DNA from: Theocolax elegans
Lineage: Eukaryota; Arthropoda; Insecta; Hymenoptera; Cerocephalidae
Reading direction: 5' to 3'
Length of the DNA stretch: 64,000 bases
NCBI GenBank assembly: GCA_026168455.1
Contig: CM047427.1
Span: 10,755,505 to 10,819,504 of the forward strand
This document shows positions 57,571 to 64,000 of the stretch, one piece after another. The notes under the pieces are model-generated. The model was not told the origin of the DNA and searched no databases. It was given only the letters and a program-made list of their open reading frames with translations. Within the stretch, counting starts at the first letter, position 1. Each line of letters starts with the position of its first letter. Made by a program: the position numbers and the translations under genes.

Positions 57571-59794
57571 CCAGATTAATAATTAATATATATATACACA
57601 TTTCCGGTCGGTGTATTTAAATATTATTAGCATATAATTGAAAAAATGTGTAACGAGAGACCAATTGCAGCACCATTGTCACGTTAAAATATATTTCGAA
57701 AGTTGAGTGTGTGCATGACGTCGAGAAAAAAAAATTAATAATTAACCAGGAGGTAAATTATGTGATTGGTTCTATTAACGTGCGTGATTGGGAAAAAAAG
57801 TGATTAAAATGTAAGCGAGATTTTGAAAAAATAATAATATTGATGTGAAAATGTGTATCGTATGTCTAGGGGGGGAGAGGGAGAAACCGAAAGGACGGAT
57901 GTTCGCGTTTATCCAAACTCGTAGATCCGCGGTGTTGAGAGCGCTTCCGGTCTATAGGAAAGAGGGCACTTGGTCACCGGGTCCATTCCGGGCGCGATTC
58001 CCAGGATTGCGAGCCGCGTCTCTGACCGGTTCGCGTGCGTGCACTCGATCGGCTTCTCTTATACCTATACTCGTCCTCCTCGCAATTTTTACTCCAAAGC
58101 CTATACTAGTATATACGTCTACAGAATGTCGAGTTGTTTTCCTTTTTTTTTCTCTTTATTTTTAAGGCGGACACTTTTCCTATTTTTTGTAAAATTACTC
58201 GGAGAAAATTGGTTAATAAAGTTAACCGAAATGTGTGTATATAGTAAAGGAGTTTAGTCAATTTTATTATACGTTTTAATTAAGTTGGAAATTAAAAACA
58301 TTATGTATAGAATTTTGATATAAGTCAATTAAGTTTAATGGTTAAAGAATGTCTATCCTCAAATTACACAAATAAAAAAATCATATCAATAATATTCGAT
58401 AATATTATAAAATAAAACATCTGAGAAAAAATTAACAATAAGAGTATGGTGATTTCCTTCCATCTGGATGGTTTATCTAGTAAAATTTAATTTCACATTT
58501 TGTATATTTTTTATTATAACGACGTGGATATATGTTAGGATTGTTAGAAGAATTTTGTAAATTTTTGCGAAGAATTACTATACGGAACATATTATAAGTC
58601 AGTTAGTTTCCCAAAAAATCTGAAAATATTTTCGTTTTCATTGTTTAAAATTATTAATTTTTTTCTTTTTCAAATTCTACATAATTTTTAAAATGACTGA
58701 TTTATTATTTAACATTACCAAAAAATTGGATTTTCATTTTAATACTTATAGTTATACACACTTAGTTTTTAAAGCAACTTCATATTAAAATATATTACAC
58801 ACACTAAACTTTCCTACTTTTTTATAAGTATACATTTATTAAAACTATACGGCATATTTCTTAAATATATGATTGTTTTTGTTGAATTTGAAAAAAGTAT
58901 CGAACTGTAACTATCCCGAGTAACAAACTACACCCTTTTAAATTAACCAATTTTGACGAAAAACACTTTTCTTTTTCCAAATACTCATTCCGCTATATAA
59001 GATTAAATAAAATAAGTTAGATATTCGAATTTCTCGTTTTATTACTTAATTTTTTAAAACTAAATTAACGAACGTCAACTCGTTATAGCAGTCTACGCGG
59101 GTAAAACAACATGTTTAGTTTCAAAAGTTAAGAATGAAGATATTAAACTGGAATTTATACATATAGAACGGATGTAACGTGTAAAATAGGAATTAGACGT
59201 GTAATAAAGTGTATCACACACATATATATGTATATCTTATCGTATTTCATTCGCGAAAGTTGATTTTAAGCACTCGCAGGTACAGTATCACAATGAAAAA
59301 GCAAAAAAATACCGGTAACAAACACAAACTCCCAATAAATAACATTATCCCTCGCGATTTGGTGTACACATGAAATGATTAATACGCGTAATTACAATGG
59401 ACGTGTACAGCGTATTAATTGACACTTAACCAGTCATATTTTTCATACAGATTGATCGAAGTGAAAGCTTCCTAAATAAATAAATAATTTATTAAATTGA
59501 TCTTGCATCCCGAATACGAGTAGGATAATAGACGCGATAAGCATCGTGTAATAAATTTGAAAATTTTATTAAAATTTGTACATATACGGTTAGAATGGAT
59601 AAATTGATTGATTATTTATATATACACGAGCGAGATGTAGAAAAGAAAAGGAAGAGACGCGACTGCGTTCGATGCGATCTATAGCAATGTCGTCGCGTGT
59701 ATATACGACACGCTGACTTTTCTTCTATATAGACTGGTCGACCGTGACCTCGATATTGTGTGCGTGCCGCGGTTTTCTCATAAAACTTATCCAA
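57571..59794. other. Intergenic DNA with a GC-richer islet at 57.88-58.09 kb
   Basis: The islet (rich in CGCG and CCGG) carries two overlapping plus-strand frames, 106 and 95 codons, that lack a signal peptide or domain. The remainder is AT-rich. Nothing else was recognised. Confidence 0.45.
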
Positions 59795-59819
59795 TGCTAA
59801 TGTCACGGTCAACTCGGTC

Positions 59820-59827
59820 TTTATATA
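59820..59827 (-). promoter_or_regulatory. Orphan TATA promoter on the minus strand
   Basis: The minus strand reads CGTATATATAAAGACCGAG, with an initiator-like GCATT whose A (59795) lies 30 nt from the TATAAA start. The next 170 nt are CpG-rich. A frame opens at the first downstream ATG (MRKPRHAHNIE...) but soon stops, so any coding part would be spliced. It faces the Osiris cluster on the same strand. Confidence 0.35.
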
Positions 59828-62272
59828 TACGTAGAGTACTATATACAGTTCATTATTTTTTTTTAGAAAAATTGGGTTTTTTCTTCCTTGTAAATTTGAG
59901 AAATTGTTAGTGATTATCTTTTTTTACATGTATACAGTGAACGCGAAAAATGTGAACGGATTTGCATTTGTTGACGAAACAGCTGAACGGGAGTAAACAG
60001 TGTAATTGTATCGTTTATAAAAAATAAAAACAATACGTACCCGAAAGTAAGTCATAAGAAAATTTGTTTACAAATTTAGCAGGTTGGTTAAAAACATTAA
60101 TAAACGATACATTTCTTTATTGAAATGTTGAATTGACGAGAAATTTAATGAAAATCAAATAAATTGTAATATATCAAATTTATCATTTATACTTACTATT
60201 ATTGTTAATATTCTTATTGACAGTTTATTGCGTATCTTTAAAAAAATGTTAATCTCAAAGTATGCGTACAATATTACCTCAATTAAACAAAATACCAATT
60301 TACATGCACTTTTACACAGGAACAAACATAAATTGTTAATCTTTTATGACCTACGAAAAATATAATAAAAAAGCAAACTACTGTAATTATTAAAAAAACT
60401 GTAAAATAATGCAAAATAAAAAAATTAATAGAAAAAGCTAACAAATAAATAAAAGAAAAATATAAACAATATTCTCAGTTTTGATTGTGCGACTTGCAAA
60501 TCGCGAACAACACTGTTAATTGCACAATGATCGCGTATGGTATAGATCATGCGAACACATCTAAACCATTTTCACTCTATAAAATTAAACCTCGCACAAT
60601 GGAGCACCTACATACACGAAAACACGCACACACACACACTACTAAATTATCCAATTTGTTTACAAATGTAAATGCCACGCTGGTTCATTACATAAAATTA
60701 CGTTGATGAGAATTGTTTTTTTCTTTATTCCTTCAACTTGACACAATTAGGTATATACGACATACTGTAGTTTTTCCTGTTTTTCATTCAGAGATTGATA
60801 ATAAAATAGGATGCCTTACATGTAACATAACAGCTTTGCTTTCGCATCGAGAAATATTAGAAGTGATTAAATATTTACAAAATGACTTTGTTAATTTTGA
60901 AGATTTCGCTATATCCACTTTTACACCCAGGTAAATTTTGTGAAAGCGAATTGATAAAACTAAAAATCCTTGGCGATCCTTTTTTTTGTTGTATATAATT
61001 ACATATCATTATTATTAGCAATTTGTAGAACAGCCAGTTTTTTTTTATTCTTTTTTATATCTTCTGTTTCGATCGATATGTAGGACGAATTCGAGCACTA
61101 ACCGATTAATTTGATAAAATCAATATAGATTTTTTTATTGTTAATAATGTAGGACACATGTACATGTATATAATAGATATATATGTATATGGTAATATAA
61201 TATCGTGGCACTATATGTATATTATCGACGATGGATATTAACATTTTTAACAAAGTACACTCTAAATGAGAAGTGGAAAATTTAAAATTCAGGACATGTC
61301 AGATTCAGGAAATGGTCATTTTAACATTTTTTTAAACAAAAGAATGAATTTTTAAAAAATTATGAACGTCATGTTTTCAACTCTGTTGTAAACAATATTA
61401 GGGTGTTTTAGTTCAAAGTTTATACATTTTTTTTTATTAATATAATGACCAACCAAAAACCAGAAATGTTTTCTTTAAAAATTAAAACATTAGGCTCTTT
61501 ATTATGTTTTAATATTTCCGTATAAATTTTAGTCAGGTTTTTAATTCCACGTTTTGGATATAATTTTTGAATTAAAATAAATAAATCCTTGCAGTTTAGG
61601 TAGGACATACACTTAAAGGATAATATAACAATCTCTTGAGTTACAGAAAGAATTTTTTTTTTAATTAAATAAAAAAAGAAGACATTTTTTGCGTTACATT
61701 TAACGTTTTGATACTAAAATTATTTAATTTCTTCAGGACTGAACAAAGGGAAAAAAATAATGTGACAAAATTATTCTCAGATTTATTAACCTATAGAGAT
61801 TAACTAATTTTGGAAACAAAATGTTACGTATAATATAAAAACTGTCTTTTTCTTTATTTAATTAAAAAAACCTAGTAGCTTATCTTCAAGAAATTAATAC
61901 ATTATCCTTTAGTTATTAAATTTACAACGGAAGGTAAAATACAAGATTTATTATCAATAAAAAATGTAAAATATATGGAAGTAAAAACCCTATTTTTTTA
62001 AGTTATTTAATTTCTATTTGCGAAGATTAAAACATATATTTTCAACTTTTGTGAAAGACTAAAAATACGAATCTATTCTTCGTAAAGTGTAAATATATCG
62101 GGATGTAAAATACCATATATTTACTCTTTACGAATAATAAAAGTTTAAATTGCAGTGTTTATTATAAATTTTCTATTTAATTGTATTATAAATAAGTAGT
62201 TTAACTATATATACAGCGTTGTAACGTTTCAACACTTTCTCACATTGGAGACAAAAAATGTATAGATACCCG
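59828..62272. other. AT-rich intergenic DNA, no convincing gene
   Basis: Two adjacent plus-strand frames (60485-60706 and 60713-60934) have less repetitive composition than most but no recognised family, start context or splice sites. They may be transposon debris or chance. Nothing else was seen. Confidence 0.5.
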
Positions 62273-62779
62273 CCCTAGTAGAAATTTAAAACTAAGAACT
62301 AGGAATTAAAAATTGGTAGTAAATACCTTGTGATGAAACGCTTTTTCTCCCATTTTACTAGCATTTAATAGAATGACCATAACCTCAAAATATTTAAATA
62401 TTCTTTCCAGCTTTCCGGAAAGAGTAAACTTCAAAATTCCTATAGTTTCGGATGGGTTTTTAACGTTTTCGTCTGATTTACAACTAATTTCTGTTGTATT
62501 CCCAGTATTTACGAAGATAAACGCTGCTTTATTAGATTTTTCACTTGTCCATTTTTAATAGATATTTAATAGGACATAACTAGACTCAACTGTAATCTAT
62601 ATTTACAAGCTCAAAAATGGGAGAAAAATAGGATTTTACTTTAATAAATGGTCATAAAATGTGAGAAAAAGCGTTTCATCGATAGGAGAAAAATGGGCAC
62701 ATTTTTCGCCTATTTTTTGCCCATTCTATTCAAACAGTCTATTTAATACTTATTTAATGGAATATGATTTCTACCAGGG
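62273..62779. mobile_element. 507-bp TIR element, CCCTAGTAG family, full length
   Basis: Terminal inverted repeats CCCTAGTAGAAATTT (left) and AAATCATATTCC-type right end (reading GATTTCTACCAGGG on the plus strand). Subterminal inverted blocks, GATGAAACGCTTTTTCTCCC (62332-62351) and its inverse near 62663-62683, extend the palindrome. The element is homologous end-to-end with the reverse complement of 21602-22036. No transposase frame is present. Confidence 0.75.
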
Positions 62780-64000
62780 CGACTATAAATGACTTTCACT
62801 GTGCACTGTAAATCAATATTTTTGCTGAATCATTCAAATTTTTCTTTTGCTACGATATTACAATATCGATTGATTTATCATCATCGTGTTTTCAAATTGT
62901 TAATGTAAAACACGAAGAAAACGTGTAATTAAAAAAATATATGGTCGCATCGAAGCTTCATCGATGAAAACGCTCAACAGTTCTTCCTGCCCTGGAGAAA
63001 AAAATTCCATCATCGAACGATCGGTCATACTTTTGATTTCAACGGTGATATTCTCCAGTATGGTCTAACAAACCCCTTGTAAAGAAAATTTTTACTTATA
63101 TATTTATATATCTATATATACAGGTTGAGAAGAGGTATAGGCGCGATTTGTTTACCTGAACAGGTGACCTCGATACGCGGGGAAAACGATTCCGCCTCCG
63201 CGATATTAATCCGGAGCGTTGCTGCACCAGAGAGCGTATTAGACTTTGGAAAATACGAACGCGCGGAGAGTGGTAGTAGTATATATCGAGGGCAAATTCT
63301 GTGCTTCTCGCGAATATTTCCTACGTGAAAGTGGCCCCTGCGTTTACTTTATATGTGTCTAAGCCGCGATCAAGGAAGCTAAATAACAAGTTGGAAAACA
63401 TTTTTTCGCAGGCTTTTCCTTCGGGCGAAGTGAGAGTTATAAGAATCGAAAATTTGGAAAGTTTCGTGAGATACACGTTGCTTCTTCTTCTTTTACTTCT
63501 TCTTCTTCTTCTTCTTTTTTTGTATGTCACGCAGGTGCATTCTTTTTTTTAGGATAATACACCGATGACGATTTGACGAATGTAAAAAAGATGCGCTCCC
63601 AACCGTTCACCAGGAGTCGTAAAGATTTCAACGTTGATGGGAAATACCTTTTTACATGGGTTAAAATTTTTAAGCGCGCACACTTATGCAGAACGGAGAT
63701 TCAGGTGAAACTCATTTACCATCTTTTAAAAAAGACAATATATCCTTTTATCTAAATTCTTTTTTGTTAATTTTCCGAACGAAAGTTTAAACATTGAATT
63801 ATTTTTTTTATAGAAAAGATAAAAAGTCGACTATGTGTACAAGTTTTGTAAAATGGGTAACACAATAACTGTGATCCACATATATGGTACAAGTTACCAT
63901 ATAAAGGTTGTAGGTTGTATACCATTAAAATCCATTTATGTCTGCACTTTCTTGTGTATATATCTATATACGTATATCTATATACTCCCAGTAGTAAATT
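62780..64000. other. Window end: GC-richer patch at 63.12-63.45 kb, no gene assigned
   Basis: The plus strand has an acceptor-like TATATACAG|GTTGAG at 63122 and a donor-like GAACAG|GTGACC at about 63161, which could bracket a small exon in a GC-rich patch. The reading frame and partner exons are unknown. A CTT microsatellite lies at 63480-63517. The remainder is AT-rich. Confidence 0.35.
63480..63517. repeat. (CTT)n microsatellite
   Basis: TTC/CTT triplets with one TTTTA interruption; these produce spurious poly-Leu and poly-Arg frames. Confidence 0.85.

Noticed and set aside
57845..58165. 106-codon plus-strand frame in a GC-rich islet
   Set aside because: No domain, no signal peptide, no supporting splice sites; kept only as a possible regulatory islet.
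60485..60934. Two adjacent plus-strand frames of 73 codons each
   Set aside because: Composition is slightly protein-like, but no family could be recognised, and frame, start and splice evidence are absent.

Overview
The window is AT-rich eukaryotic DNA from an insect nuclear genome. It carries part of an Osiris gene cluster, a family known from insects, and the genes have short GT-AG introns, TATA promoters, long AT-rich intergenic stretches and abundant microsatellites. The general look (AT-rich, CpG not depleted, small foldback repeats) would suit a hymenopteran, but the sequence alone does not prove the order.

All confidently supported genes lie on the minus strand, so transcription runs from high to low coordinates. 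The upstream-most is a complete two-coding-exon Osiris gene (39244-41061) with an inferred non-coding first exon and TATA promoter near 42.6-42.9 kb. Next is a three-exon, divergent Osiris-like gene (30674-32463) that keeps the signal peptide and hydrophobic block but lacks the usual two-cysteine N-terminal region. A complete three-exon Osiris gene with a glycine-rich linker exon follows (20817-23671). Last is the first exon of a fourth Osiris gene, cut by the window edge (1-285). Osiris proteins are secretory-pathway or membrane-associated proteins of cuticle-forming epithelia, and clustered members are usually co-expressed. The four genes here share strand, signal peptide, hydrophobic block (where visible) and a TATA box close to the start, which fits coordinated, strong, stage-specific transcription.

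The rest (about 0.44-20.8 kb, 23.7-30.7 kb, 32.5-39.2 kb and 42.9-64 kb) has no convincing protein gene. It holds microsatellites, GC/CpG-richer islets that may be promoters, enhancers or untranslated first exons, and several small repeats. The most notable repeats are a family of non-autonomous elements with CCCTAGTAGAAATTT-like inverted ends (two full-length homologous copies, one inside an Osiris intron), a pair of related long foldback hairpins, and a TA-flanked 183-bp MITE. No rRNA, tRNA, CRISPR or autonomous transposon was recognised.

Splice sites, start sites and promoters were placed by eye. Numbered Osiris orthology (Osi9, Osi10 and so on) is not assigned because it needs alignment.
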